DNA of 64,000 bases from Epiperipatus broadwayi (GCA_028023455.1 JAQFVV010000283.1:372001-436000); one strand, 5' to 3'; shown: positions 47,006 to 58,469, numbered from the stretch's first letter. The notes: generated by a model not told the origin, from the letters alone. Translations and numbers: made by a program.

Positions 47006-48112
47006 TCTAAATACTTTTTTTTTTTTTACTATTTTGTTTAATGTTCTTTTTATTTATTCTTGCTTAAAATACGAAGTATCTTGTAACAAATATTTCATTA
47101 ATCTTATTTTTTTAAAAAAAAAAAATTGAATGAATCCTGAAAACTTTAGTTCCAAAATAAGTTTTTTTATTTTTATTTCATTGATAAATTTCAAATTGGA
47201 TGAATAATTTTGTCAGTAACTAAATAGCTTATTGGTAAGCAAAAATATATTGTTAACTGCTCATTGAAGAGAAAAATAGAATCCTCAGTTTGAGAATTTC
47301 AAGTAGCTTTTTCTACTAGATAAATCTCAGAGTTGCCCCAAGCCATACGAGAAAGAAATTTTAACCATAATAATGGATAGCAACGCAATTTATTATTAAC
47401 AAACTTAAACATTTGATGAATGGTATTGGTCGAATTTTAATATCAATAAATGGAAAGAGCATGGATTTATTAAATGATTCTTCAAGTACGATGTAGAAGT
47501 CTACATATTGTCTCCAAGAAATAGTTCCCCAATAATGAATTCTTAAGTTCCTCAAGTTTATTAGCTTTTTGTTGTTTGATTTATAGTTAATACTATCATA
47601 TTAATGATTCAAATTCTCTATGAAACAGTTCTTTATTGTGGAAAAGAAATAAACTAATGTATTTTAATATTCTCTAAAATTGACCCAAACGAATTGTGTA
47701 TGTGTGTGTATTTATTTTAGCAACTTTCTTAGTTCTTATTTTTAACGCTTAGTATTTACTTATCTTTCGTGAATATTCCGACTTGTCGATTTTTTTTGTG
47801 ACATTTTATTTGAATTTTTTTTTCTTGATAGATTGTATTTTTGTTAAACATACAGATTCGACTTTGTAAAAAAAAAAAAAAAAGTTTTGTTGTATTTTTC
47901 TATTAAAACTATTTGAAAATTTCATTTAATCCATTTTCACTTAAAATGAAGAAAAAATTCCGATAAGGCAGTTCGATTGTAAATTTCAAGATTACCACAA
48001 TATGTTAAACTTAGTGAATACTCCGATTAGTAAAAGTATATTAAAAGATTTAAAATTGCATATATATATATATATTAGCTTCTAAAAATTATTTTCAACA
48101 TTATTTTGTTTA
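47006..48112. other. DSCC1 intron, AT-rich
   Basis: Homopolymer-rich. Nothing recognised. Confidence 0.4.
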
Positions 48113-48117
48113 TACAT

Positions 48118-48802
48118 TGTTATGTTATAGTACGATTAATATTAAGAAAAATACGTGTGAAACTGTGTGTACTCCAGAAGTTAAAAGTGTTAAATAATTA
48201 CATGTGAAAGTAAACGAGTTGATTTAATAAAAACGAAAATTAGAAATTACAAATGGTTTTTCATATATATATTTTATAAAAAGCAAGGTGTAAAATAAGA
48301 TGGAAGATCCGAATAAATAATTAATTAAATGAAGGATTAAAAATGTAAAGAACAATTTAATTAATTAGTTCAGAAATAATCCCAGAATACTTTTGCGAAT
48401 AAAATTGTTAAGGAATAAACAATAGAACAAAAAGTAGATACAATTTAGCGGGAAAAAGTCTAGTCAGCGTCAGTCCTGTTTTTCTGAGAGACTTATGTGT
48501 AGCGTGAATTTCGGAACAGGACTAACGATGGGAGGAGAACCAGATATTCGGGTCTGAAGGTACTAAAGACTGACCTAGGGTAATTATACAGACTATACCT
48601 GTCTTATTATTATTTTTGTAAGCCTTACAGGCGCTAGTAAACTACTGATAATCCTGTTTATAAATGCTTATTAATTTTTATACTAATAAAATCTTGTATC
48701 TGTTAAGTGGGATATCTTAATTTTATGTAAAAGAGTAATAGTTACTTGAATTGGGTATGTTTGATTATTTCTCGTAAGTAACTTTAAATCAAGTACATCA
48801 CA
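48118..48802 (+). repeat. 5' LTR of Gypsy element 2
   Basis: 685 bp, TG...CA, near-identical to 52691-53371. Confidence 0.93.
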
Positions 48803-48806
48803 ATTT

Positions 48807-48822
48807 TGGCGCAGTCAGGAGA
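48807..48822 (+). promoter_or_regulatory. Primer-binding site of Gypsy element 2
   Basis: TGGCGCAGTCAGGAG lies 4 bp after the 5' LTR, the standard position. The tRNA was not identified. Confidence 0.7.
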
Positions 48823-48897
48823 AAACCTGTTTTCAAGCTTATGAAAGATGTACACTGAACAGTAATTTAGAAGTCGGTGAGTTATTAAAGAATTAAA

Positions 48898-49464
48898 ATG
48901 TTGATAGGACAAGCTAATATATTGGAATTTGGGATAGATAATCTACACAAATGGCCCTTTTATGTGCTTCAGTTACAAAATTATTTTAAGTTAAATAGTA
49001 TTATTGAAAATGACAGGAAAGTAGCAGCGTTATTATGTTTGTTAGGTAGAAAAGTTATTGAAATAGTAAGCAAATTGTATAATGGTCAAGTAACAGATAG
49101 TAGTAACTACGATGAGCTGGTTCAAAGACTAACATATTATTTTAGCCCAAGACCATCGAAGTATTTAGCTAGGTTAAAATTGAGGAACCGCAAACAAGAT
49201 AAACTGGAATCGATTAAAGAATATGATATTGTTCTACGCCAATTAGCAAAGAATTGCGAATATGGCGACTTTGTGGAACAAATTCTTATTGATCAGTTAT
49301 GGGGAATGAAGGACGATAAATTGCGTCAATCGTTATTAATTGAAACTCAGATAACATATGAAGGTGCTATTCAAAAGGGAATAGTATACAAATCAGTGGT
49401 AGAACAAGCTTTAACTTTTTCAAATAGAACGGAGGAAACTCTAGGAATAATATTTTTAAAATAG
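48898..49464 (+). CDS. gag: Gypsy 2 gag
   Basis: 188 residues that form the particle coat. FYVLQLQNYFKLNSI and the following VAALLCLLGRKVIEIVSKL, then LVQRLTYYFSPRPSKYLARL, are typical of gag in Mag-type Gypsy elements. The frame ends at TAG 49462-49464. The nucleic-acid-binding knuckles are encoded downstream in the -1 frame, reached through the slippery heptamer that ends one base before this stop. The frame is intact. Confidence 0.82.
   Translation: MLIGQANILEFGIDNLHKWPFYVLQLQNYFKLNSIIENDRKVAALLCLLGRKVIEIVSKLYNGQVTDSSNYDELVQRLTYYFSPRPSKYLARLKLRNRKQDKLESIKEYDIVLRQLAKNCEYGDFVEQILIDQLWGMKDDKLRQSLLIETQITYEGAIQKGIVYKSVVEQALTFSNRTEETLGIIFLK
49455..49461 (+). promoter_or_regulatory. Candidate -1 frameshift slippery site
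   Basis: TTTAAAA fits X XXY YYZ in the gag frame (T TTA AAA) and is followed at once by TAG. A -1 slip leads straight into the pol frame (ATA GAA AGA...) with two CCHC knuckles and protease. A downstream pseudoknot was not assessed. Confidence 0.65.
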
Positions 49465-52400
49465 AAAGAAAGTATAAGGATTGTACTAAAGAAGGAAAAA
49501 GTTTCAAAATAAAATGTTTTTGTTGTGGAAAAGTAGGTCATTTGTCTAAAAGCTGCAAATGGAGGAATGAAAAATGTTACAACTGTGGGGGCAAAGGTCA
49601 TTTAGCAGCAGTGTGCAAAAAACCTAAACGAAAATCTGAATATGGTAAAGATCAGAAACAGTGGAAAACAATAATTAAAAGAAATATTTTAAAAAATGAG
49701 CAAGATCAGTTAATGCTAGAGATTAAGTTAAGTAACAAAAGAGTAGAAATGGAAATAGATAGTGGCTCTGGAATTTCTTTAATATCCATGAAAAAGTGGA
49801 AGGAAATATCCACAGATAGCCCTCAGATTAAAATACAGAAAGCTAACATTAACGTTATAGATGTAAACTGGAACCCGATCAAGTTAATTGGGAAATCCAA
49901 AGTAATAGTTGGTTTTAAAAATAAAAACTACAAATTACCTATATATATAGTAGATAAATATATTTGTCCATTAATAGGAAGAAACTGGTTTAAAGACTTA
50001 GGCATTAAAATTAATATAGTTAAAAAGGTCTCGGTTGAAAAAGAAATGATTGAGTTATATCCGAATTTATTTACCAAAGATTTAGGTTTGATAAAATCAA
50101 AGCCCATTGACTTGCACTTAAATGAAAATGCCAAACCGGTTATTTGTAAACCGAGAAAAATACTGTTTGCCCAAAGGCAGTTAGTAGAAGAAAAAATAGA
50201 AGTGTTAGTTAAAAAAGACGTGTTATCCCCAATCGAGGAGGCGGATTGGGCCACGCCAATTGTTGTGTTAACAAAACCAGACGGAAAAATTAGGCTGTGT
50301 GGAGATTATAGAACAACAATAAATAACTATCTTAATAAAGGAGCTTACCTGGTGCCGAATGTACGTGAGATTCTCAGTAATCTAGCTAAAGTAAAAATTT
50401 TTGCGAAATTGGATTTAATTTTGGCATATCACCAATTAAAAGTTACGGATGATACAGCTCAGTTATTGGCAATTATGACCCCTTTCGGATTATTCAAATG
50501 TAATCGTCTCCCTTTTGGAATTGCATCAGCTCCAAACATATTTCAAGCAAAAATAAATTCAATATTACAAGGCTTGGAAGGAGTGACGCCATATTATGAC
50601 ATTTTGATTACTGCAATGTCACCGGAGAAATTAAGAAGTAAAATTCAAAAAGTATGTGAAAAACTAAATAACGCAGGGGTAAAATTAAATGTTAAAAAAT
50701 GTGTTTGGGAAACTGAAGAATTAAAGTTTTTAGGCCATCTTATTTTGGAAAAAGGGAAAAGTCCGTTAACTGATAAAATTAGGGCAGTCAAAGATGTTCC
50801 AAGCCCAATAAATGTCAAGCAACTTCAAGCTTTTCTAGGTTTGATTAATTTTTTCGAACCTTTTCTAAAGAACAAAGCGATGGTCGCAACTTCTCTCTAC
50901 GAACTGCTGCGCAAAGATCAGAAATGGATTTGGAATACCAAACATGAAAAAGCGTTTAAAGCAGTTAAGGAATTGTTAACCTCTAGTAGCTTATTAGTGC
51001 ATTTTGATAGCAACAAAGACATCACTATTACTACAGATGCAGCACAATACGGAATCGGAGCAGTTTTAGCACATCAAATAGATGGTCATGAACATCCTGT
51101 AGCTTACGCTTTTTGGACTTTGTCTAAAGCTGAAAAAAATTATAGTCAGCTGGACAAAGAAGCTTTGGCAGTTATGTTTGCTGTGAAAAAATTTCACCAG
51201 TGTATTTATGGACGAAAATTTGAATTAGTAACAGATCACAAAACTTTGTTAGGGATTATAGGAAAAGATCGTCCGATGCCAGAGCATTTAAGTCCACACA
51301 TGTTCAGATGGGCTAATACACTTACTGCTTACGATTTCAATCTAAAATATCAAAAAGGAAAGATAATTTCTCATGCGGACGCTCTATCCAGAGTGCCCGG
51401 AAATAATGACAACTATGAAACTGATGTGGAAGTTAATCATATTGACAATATGAAATCACAAGTTATAAATAGTAAAGTAGTTCAGACATGGACAAATGAA
51501 AATGACGGGTATTGCTTAAGAAATGGATAAGCAAAGGTTGGCCTAATAAAAAACCTGAAAATTTAGCAATTGGTTTTGGGTCAATAGAGACCAATTGTCG
51601 GTTTGTAAAGGGTGTATTAATATGGGAAACAGAGTAGTTATACCTCCTGTAGGGAGAATGAAAGTTCTAGAACTTTTGCATCAGGGGCAACCAGGCATTG
51701 TGCAAGCTAAAGCTCTAGCTCGGAATTATGTTTGGTGGCCGCAGATAAGTAATGATATTGGAAAGTTTATTAAGAAATGTGATAAATGTAAGTCTGAAAG
51801 CTGTGCCGAATAAACAATATTCTTCTTGGCTTAAACCAATATATCCATGGCAAAGACTACATATAGACCATGCGGGTCCAATAGAGGGAAGAAATTATTT
51901 AATTTTAATCGATGCTTTCTCTAAATGGATAGAATGTCACGAGGTTAAAAATATGAGTGCAAACGAAACAATAAAATGTTTAACAGACATATTTTATATA
52001 CATGGATTTCCACAAGTAATCGTCTCTGATAACAGAACTGGATTTGCGAGTGAAGAACTAAAAATATAATTTGGGAAATGGGACATCAAACATGTATTTA
52101 CACCCCCTTACCACCCTGAATCAAATGGTTTGGCGGAAAACGCGGTAGGGCAAGTGAAGAAATATTTAAGAAAAAACAAAAATACGGATATGAAAAACGT
52201 CTTACAGGAATTCATGATGTATCAACATATAACTCCATCAACAACGACTGGAAAATCGCCAGCTGAAATGTTATTCGGTCGGAAAATACGAACTAATTTA
52301 GATTTTTTGCGACCTGATACACATATATATAAATATAATCAAGACCCAGTGAAAAACTTTAACATTGGAGACGCGGTAATATTCAGAGATATACTACGTA

Positions 52401-52653
52401 AACAATGGGTTAATGGAAAAATTGAACGGGCGCGATCAAAGCAAATTTATGATATTAAAGATGAAACGGAATTATATATAAGCGTCACAAAAATCATATT
52501 CGTAAAAGTGAAGATGACATACAACTAGATATGTTCCAGCAGTTTCAACATGCAAATGAAAAGAATTTAGATAAACAGGTAGAAGAGGATAAAATACAGA
52601 CCAGAACAATACGATGTAAAAGAAGACCTTGGTACTTAAAAGAATATGTATAA
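49461..52653 (+). pseudogene. pol: Gypsy 2 pol: two CCHC knuckles, protease, RT, RNase H, integrase
   Basis: CCHC knuckles CFCCGKVGHLSKSC and CYNCGGKGHLAAVC are followed by protease EIDSGSG, RT (ATPIVVLTKPDGKIRLCGDY, LPFGIASAPNIFQ), RNase H (TTDAAQYGIGA, DKEALAV, TDHKTL) and integrase. Integrase has an HHCC finger ending CDKCKSES, HIDHAGPI, IVSDNRTGF and the NGLAENAVG glutamate. At the RT active site YYD replaces YxDD, as if one codon were lost. Frame changes lie near 51500-51600, near 51790 and near 52485, and an in-frame TAA is at 52067-52069. The final frame ends at 52653. Confidence 0.9.
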
Positions 52654-52675
52654 GACGGTTAAACCGTAACTTCTG

Positions 52676-52690
52676 GAGTGGGGGAGGAAT
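52676..52690 (+). promoter_or_regulatory. Polypurine tract of Gypsy element 2
   Basis: GAGTGGGGGAGGAAT abuts the 3' LTR directly. Confidence 0.85.
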
Positions 52691-53371
52691 TGTTATGTTA
52701 TAGTACGATTAATATTAAGAAAAATACGTGTGAAACTGTGTGTACTCCATAAGTTAAAAGTGTTAAATAATTACATGTGAAAGTAAATGAGTTGATTTAA
52801 TAAAAACGAAAATTAGAAATTACAAATGGTTTTTCATATATATATTTTATAAAAAGCAAGGTGTAAAATAAGATGGAAGATCCGAATAAATAATTAATTA
52901 AATGAAGGATTAAAAATGTAAAGAACAATTTAATTAATTAGTTCAGAAATAATCCCAGAATACTTTTGCGAATAAAATTGTTAAGGAATAAACAATAGAA
53001 CAAAAAGTAGATACAATCTAGTGGGAAAAAGTCAAGTCAGCGTCAGTCCTGTTTTTCTGAGAGACTTATGTGTAGCGTGAATTTCGGAACAGGACCAACG
53101 ATGGGAGGAGAACCAGATATTCGGGTCTGAAGGTACTAAAGACCGATCTAGGGTAATTATACAGACTATACCTGTCTCATTATTATTTTTGTAAGCCTTA
53201 CAGGTGCTAGTAAACTACTGATAATCCTGTTTATAAATGCTTGTTAATTTTTATACTAATAAAATCTTGTATCAATTAAGTGGGATATCTTAATTTCATG
53301 CAAGAGAGTAATAGTTACTTGAATTGGGTGTGTTTGATTATTTCTCGTATCATTAAATCAAGTACATCACA
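52691..53371 (+). repeat. 3' LTR of Gypsy element 2
   Basis: 681 bp, near-identical to 48118-48802, with a 4-bp deletion near the 3' end. Confidence 0.93.
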
Positions 53372-53376
53372 TACAT

Positions 53377-53936
53377 ATAAATATATGTGGGTGTGCATGC
53401 CAGAAATGTCAGCGCTGAAATAGAGGTGAGCTTCAGGGTTTGCACTCTACAACTGCACTAAATAATGTACAGGTCTATACAAACATATGGGAAATTTTCT
53501 GCCTCAATGCAGGTTTGGGTGATTTAGGAATAGATTATGCCAGTGAAAGAATAGTAATTGTTTTCGATTGACCTTCATTCTTTAATCCATTTATTACTGC
53601 GTCTTTTTGTTAGATCAACATTATAAACAGTAAAGCCATTTAAAAATACCTTACATATGTCTATTGTAATGCATAGGATGGGTATGTTGGGTAATTCTAT
53701 GTCCAGATGCTAAATTATACATAATAGTACCAGTTATGTAATATGGTGTTCATTAGATATATGTGTGGATGGATGTTTTATATTATCAATCTCTATCATG
53801 GAGCAATAACTAAATGATGAAAATTATAGATATTTTATATATATATAGTTTATTTTTTAAGCACTATGAAGGAAAAAATTATCTCCAAGTTCCTTTTATA
53901 ATTCAATTGTTACTTATTTTCTTTTTTTTCTGAGTC
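53377..53936. other. DSCC1 intron, nothing recognised
   Basis: A short TA run follows the element. No gene recognised. Confidence 0.4.
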
Positions 53937-54103
53937 AATGTAATACCTGGTAAAATGAAAATACACACAGAAAAGGTAGTTTTTAAAATAATATTTAGCT
54001 TTATTACTGCCTAGCATGCGTTCGATATATGTTTGGTATATCATATTCATGGCATATGGGTGTGTGATTAAATGGTTCTTTATATCAATGTTTACCCAGA
54101 GGC

Positions 54104-54370
54104 AAACTCTCCATATAGTAGCATCACTCAGTGCAAGCCAGAGTAATCAATGAATGCAGGAAGGTTTTTGCATAAAATCCCTATCTAGTGTCTACTCATC
54201 CAATACCCCCAGACTAATTCCTAGCTTGTTGCTTTCATCAGTGAGAAGTCTTGGATCTTAGAGCCCTGCACCTAGATCTTAGGATCTAATGCAACCCTCC
54301 AGCAACCATCTTTTACCTTATTAATAACTATAAAGCTTTGAGTCCAAAATGAAAACACAGTGTTTTTACT
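54104..54370 (-). repeat. Family B repeat with hammerhead-like core
   Basis: Homologous to 29600-29900. Minus strand: UCUCA, CUGAUGA (54241-54235), a stem II with AGC/GCU, GGA in place of GAA, AUUAGU, C, then UGGGG (54211-54207). Stem I pairs with G-U wobbles. A13 region damaged. Confidence 0.6.
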
Positions 54371-54534
54371 TCAATATCACATTATATTGAGTGGTTTATA
54401 TCAATGGTTGATTAACTGTTCATATATCCAATTTTAATTATGCACCATAAATTGAAAAATATATGTATAAATAAATTTAATATAAGCTTGTGAATTGTTC
54501 CATCATTTAACCTAACCAATTAATCAATAATTCT

Positions 54535-54894
54535 AAAGGTACTACACCAAACAAACCGGCACATCAAGTGGTCTATAGAATTAAGTGCAGCCAATCTGCT
54601 TGCAATGCTGCATATTATGGAGAGTCAAGGACCAATTTATCAACAAGACTTGCCCAACACAAATATTAATACAATAGAGCCCTCAGAGACAAAGAACACA
54701 CTTCGATATTTACAAATCATGAACAGAAAACTGGTTATAGATTCACATTAATAAAAGCAGAGATAGTGTACACACAGAGAGAGGATAGAAAGTGGAAGAT
54801 CAAAGAAGCGTGTACAATAGCTGGTGACCCTTTTTCTATTAACAAAAAAGAAACAAGTGCAGCCATTTCAAAGAAATGGACTATTCAAATTTAA
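54535..54894 (+). pseudogene. Penelope-like GIY-YIG endonuclease fragment
   Basis: The frame reads VVYRIKCSQSACNAAYYGES then RTNLSTRLAQHK, the GIY-YIG core with its family-typical cysteines. After one in-frame stop (about 54667) it continues HTSIFTNHEQKTGYRF and KWKIKEACTIAGDPFSINKK. In Penelope-like elements this domain nicks target DNA. Reverse transcriptase sequence is missing, so this is a 5' truncated copy. Confidence 0.8.
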
Positions 54895-55117
54895 TTTTTA
54901 AATTAAAATTAAATAGGTGAGTAGTTAATTAAACATTAATATAAAGAACCATTTAATCACACCACTATATAACATGAATATGATACAGTAAAAGTATATT
55001 AAAAGTATACTACTATTCTACCTATAATTGCAAAAAAAAGGTATACCAGGCAATAATAAAGCTAAATATTATTTTAAAAACTACCTTTTCTGAATATATT
55101 TTCATTTTACCAGATAT

Positions 55118-55709
55118 TAAGTTCCTCTGAATATCGAAACATAACTTAGTTTAGAGGAACTTCATTGAAGATCACCAAACTACTACGAGTCTGGAATTAA
55201 ATTTGTTGCATTAGAGTAGGATTTCTGGTTTCATAGATAAATTATGCATGAAACATTTGTAGATTTTACTCTGAATATTGTATTAAAGTCAATATAGAAT
55301 TAATTTGTCACAGACAGATAGTACAATAAAATGAATAAAGCAGTATTTAAAAAAATAATCCTAATGATAAAAACGGAATTTTTGTTACAATTATTATGGC
55401 TTACATCTTCATACTATGAATTACTCCTTGATAGCATTGATTTCCTTTATTATCCAATTAGATCATTAGTGTATGACAATTTTATTATTCAATTTATTAT
55501 GAATAATGAATAAATAACAACTCATCAGTATAATAAAATTTGAATTTGTCGAAATAATCTGAATTAAATTTTGCGTCATAAATTTATCAAATATTTCTTT
55601 TTACCAAAGTTTATAATTGTATCGAATGTTTTATCACTTGGGAATTAAAATTTTTCAATCTATTTTAGATTTGTATACTTTTTACATTTGAAATCTAATT
55701 ATATGTAAG
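55118..55709. other. AT-rich spacer with a 10-bp-stem hairpin
   Basis: AAGTTCCTCT (about 55121) pairs with AGAGGAACTT (about 55155) around a loop with CGAAAC. The frame at 55331-55513 has no domain. Confidence 0.4.
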
Positions 55710-55925
55710 TAGAAAGATTTGATCCCAGGATTTTACTTGTCCTTCACTTCATCTTAAGCAACCGATACATATGATCACACACATGTGGAAAAGATACATC
55801 ATCTTCCAACTATTCAACCATCCATCATATATTTCTTTTTTGCCTGTGCATGGTTGTTTGAGATGGAGTGAAGGACGAATAGATTGAAAAATCCTGAGTT
55901 CAAATTCCTCTACTTACATACGTAA
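55710..55925. repeat. Family E foldback (diverged)
   Basis: About 55710-55800 is inverted at about 55835-55925. The plus-strand end carries GAGTTCAAATTCC, a degenerate B box like those of the family E repeats. Confidence 0.6.
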
Positions 55926-56105
55926 GAAACATTCAGTAATAGCAAGTTACATACTGCCTTAGAATTAAATCTAATTATAATAATCATGTGAATATTATTT
56001 TTACTAATCATACTGTTAACCTTGTAAATGTATTATGGAACTTGGAATAAGTTTTAACTACACTATACTGAATGAACTTTTTATAATGAATTATTTATGT
56101 GTGCT

Positions 56106-56106
<1 letters not shown>

Positions 56107-56143
<37 letters not shown>
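56107..56143. repeat. (TA)n microsatellite
   Basis: An uninterrupted AT/TA run of about 37 bp. Confidence 0.95.
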
Positions 56144-56145
<2 letters not shown>

Positions 56146-56266
56146 ATTACCAATATGTAATATATAAAGAGCCTGCTACTAGCTCTAAACAAGCTTAATT
56201 TTTTTATTTTTTATGATAAATGCTACAAGAGAAAATACATGAAGCCTTTATCTATGATGGTCCCCA

Positions 56267-56306
56267 TCCCCAGACCGGTTTCGAGCTATGGCTCTCATCA
56301 GTGAGG
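56267..56306 (-). ncRNA. Family A hammerhead-like ribozyme, left arm
   Basis: Minus-strand mirror of the right-arm copy: CUGAUGA (56301-56295), stem II, GAA (56282-56280), ACCGGU (56279-56274), C17 at 56273, UGGGGA (56272-56267). Confidence 0.75.
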
Positions 56307-56570
56307 AGCTAGGACATAAGATTCAAAATATTAACTCAAGCAAAGCATTTATCTAATTCTTAAATATTAAGAAAAAGATCCAAATCTTCACACACCTACA
56401 TGTCTTCAAACTCAGCTCTTTAACCAAAGAAACTATATGAGCCTGAACTAAATTCAGAGATCCCATATATTAGTAGGCATAGGTGTCTGAAGATTTGGAT
56501 CTTTTTCTTAATATTTAAGAATTAGATAAATGCTTTGCTTGAGTTAATATTTTGAATCTTATGTCCTAGC

Positions 56571-56611
56571 TCCTCACTGATGAGAGCCATAGCTCGAAAC
56601 CGGTCTGGGGA
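56571..56611 (+). ncRNA. Family A hammerhead-like ribozyme, right arm
   Basis: Stem I UCCUCA (56571-56576) pairs with UGGGGA (56606-56611; one G-U). CUGAUGA is at 56577-56583. Stem II GAGC/GCUC (56584-56587, 56592-56595) has a CAUA loop. GAA is at 56596-56598. The palindrome ACCGGU (56599-56604) serves as a very short stem III, and C605 is the predicted cleavage residue (GUC). All invariant core residues are present. A stem III this short usually favours action as a dimer. Confidence 0.78.
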
Positions 56612-56714
56612 TGGGGACCATCATAGATAAAGGCTTCATGTATTTTCTCTTGTAGCATTTATCATAAAAAAAAAAAAATTAAGCTTGTTTAGAGCTAGTA
56701 GCAGGCTCTTTATA

Positions 56715-57525
56715 TTATATATGTATATATATTGAAAGCAAAATCCTTCTTTAAAAGTTTGGGTATGCTCTTTTATACTCACTTCCATATCACATTCTCG
56801 GATAGATGTATGGGAAAATGTTCATTAAACGAAAGCATATTTTCTTAATGCTTACATAATTAGCAGATGCTCCAAACTAATAAACTATCAAATGTTGTTC
56901 ATTAATAATTATTATATTAGAAATTAATGATATGAATAATATATCAACGTAGAAATGGAGTTTAATTTCTCATTCATTAAGTTTTCATGTATAAATTGTG
57001 TATTAAAGTAATCTCTAGAATTTAACTCGCGACAGACCAATCGTGGATCTTGTATAGCATTGGAGCGATGGTTTCATTTATTAAAGGAATGAACATTGTA
57101 TAAACTTTTTCAACATAGCTAATTGCTGTGCAAATAACATAAAAATGGCTAGCATCCAGTGTTTTGTAACTATTATAAAAATAGTGAACATCTTATAATA
57201 ACTTTTACATAAGTATGAGAACTGGAACCATAATTAGTATAAATAAGTAAGGAATGTTATCTTTTTCATATTATTCCAAGGTAAATACTACTACTATAGT
57301 TGGTAATATATTTACTAAAAATATATGTAATATAAATCAAGATTTATACTTTTATGTGATATTCATTATCAGTTAAATAAATTTCCAAATTAGTAAACAA
57401 ATATACTTTCTTCATTTGCACGGTAGTATTCACACATACTCTCATATGTTATCTAACCAAATTTACCCATAAAACTTTCACCTTTCAGTCATTTACCACA
57501 TCTTACATTAAAATCTATGACAATT
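56715..57525. other. DSCC1 intron, nothing recognised
   Basis: No gene or repeat family recognised. Confidence 0.4.
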
Positions 57526-57770
57526 TTAAAATGTTATTTAGTTTGGTCAAAAAACGAAAGATTAAGGAGGCTTCCTTTATTGCAAATGACAACTGTGCAA
57601 TAAACCATAAAGAATCGCGCTTTGCAATCTCCAGAAAATGGTCTTTATAAAAGATAATTTGCATAAATTTTGCATAATCACTGCTAAATTTCAATTAAAG
57701 TAGGCTATGAATATGGAGACTTAAGTTCTCTGAAAGCGCTTAGCCATATAACTCTTTAATAATATTTTAG
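57526..57770 (+). mobile_element. Penelope-like element 3' end
   Basis: The end of the GIY-YIG domain (57526-57651) reads KKRKIKEASFIANDNCAINH then KESRFAISRKWSL, followed by a stop. A family F hammerhead-like unit follows about 50 bp later. Reverse transcriptase is missing. The same order, endonuclease end then family F unit, is seen at 62465-63190. Confidence 0.75.
57703..57745 (+). ncRNA. Family F hammerhead-like ribozyme, copy 1
   Basis: Stem I GGCU (57703-57706) pairs with AGCC (57742-57745). The linker is AUGAAUAU (57707-57714). Stem II GGAGA (57715-57719) pairs with UCUCU (57727-57731). GAA (57732-57734), palindrome AGCGCU (57735-57740) and U17 follow. Compared with CUGANGA(A), position 3 is A and position 8 is U, so the C3-G8 pair appears replaced by A-U. 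Confidence 0.6.
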
Positions 57771-58469
57771 ACAAGCTTCGCTTTTTTTCATAAAGCGCAA
57801 TCTAAATTACTTACTACTCAAAGGTGATGTAGAAAACTAGTATTTTATTTCAAAAGCCTTTTGTACATCTGTATAAAAATACTTTCTTTCTTCATCACAG
57901 TGAGAACTTGTTGGGGCTTAAACCTGAATTATCTGCATTTGGTATCTTTCATTAAGTTGAATAACTAATTTTGCCACTCTGATAGACCATTAATTTATTT
58001 TGCCACTGATAGACCATTAATTTCTATAATGTTCTTCCAATATCTGTGTCTTTACATGTCCACTTTTTAAGTCAATTTTCTTTTCATCTTTTCCTCTAAC
58101 TTCAAAAATATTTGATCTAAAATTTTTTACTTGGCTGGGTTTTAAAATAAGTAATGAACTCTGTCATGAAGGTTTGAAGTAGACTGTATTCAAATGAGAG
58201 TATTTAAATGAGACTGGGTTTACATCTGGGTCTAATAGTTTATTTGTTTGGAACATCCAGGGCATCTAATGTAATTGGTCATTTTGCATTGACTGAGCAA
58301 TTAAAGTTGGGATGCTGATGTGTTTATCATCAGAATTTAGTTCATTGATCAAGACTGGAGATTAAATATAAAGTTAAAAATAAAATTGTATTTGTTGTTT
58401 GTATACATATACTATTTATCTGAAGGTTTATGTTAACAGCATTTTATTTGGATTATGTTGGACTATTTT
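57771..58469. other. DSCC1 intron, nothing recognised
   Basis: No gene recognised; a short duplicated phrase (GATAGACCATTAATTT) at about 57981 and 58007. Confidence 0.4.

Larger units (their letters stand above)
48118..53371 (+). mobile_element. Ty3/Gypsy LTR retrotransposon 2 (plus strand)
   Basis: LTRs of 685 and 681 bp start TGTTATG and end ACATCACA, with 5-bp duplications TACAT at 48113-48117 and 53372-53376. PBS and PPT are in place. Pol order is protease, RT, RNase H, integrase, with K02A2.6-like similarity (Mag-type Gypsy; an inference). The LTRs show about 20 differences by eye, roughly 97% identity, so insertion is fairly recent. Pol has several frameshifts and a stop, and the RT active site lost one aspartate. 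Confidence 0.93.
53937..55117 (+). mobile_element. Penelope-like element fragment flanked by inverted arms
   Basis: Left arm about 53937-54100 is inverted at about 54915-55117 (two matching blocks in mirrored order). Between them lie a family B hammerhead repeat (54104-54370, minus) and a GIY-YIG endonuclease fragment. The mirrored flanks suggest that the arms derive from element ends (pLTR-like); this is an inference. Confidence 0.65.
56163..56714. repeat. Family A foldback with complete hammerhead-like ribozymes in both arms
   Basis: Arms 56163-56398 and 56479-56714, 236 bp each, pair almost without mismatch around an 80-bp spacer. A hammerhead-like unit lies in each arm in opposite orientation. 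The near-identity of the arms implies a recent origin or ongoing conversion. Confidence 0.88.

Noticed and set aside
55121-55165. Hairpin with CTGAATATCGAAAC read as a hammerhead
   Set aside because: Stem II would be absent and no acceptable cleavage residue precedes the stem I partner. Likely chance or heavily decayed.
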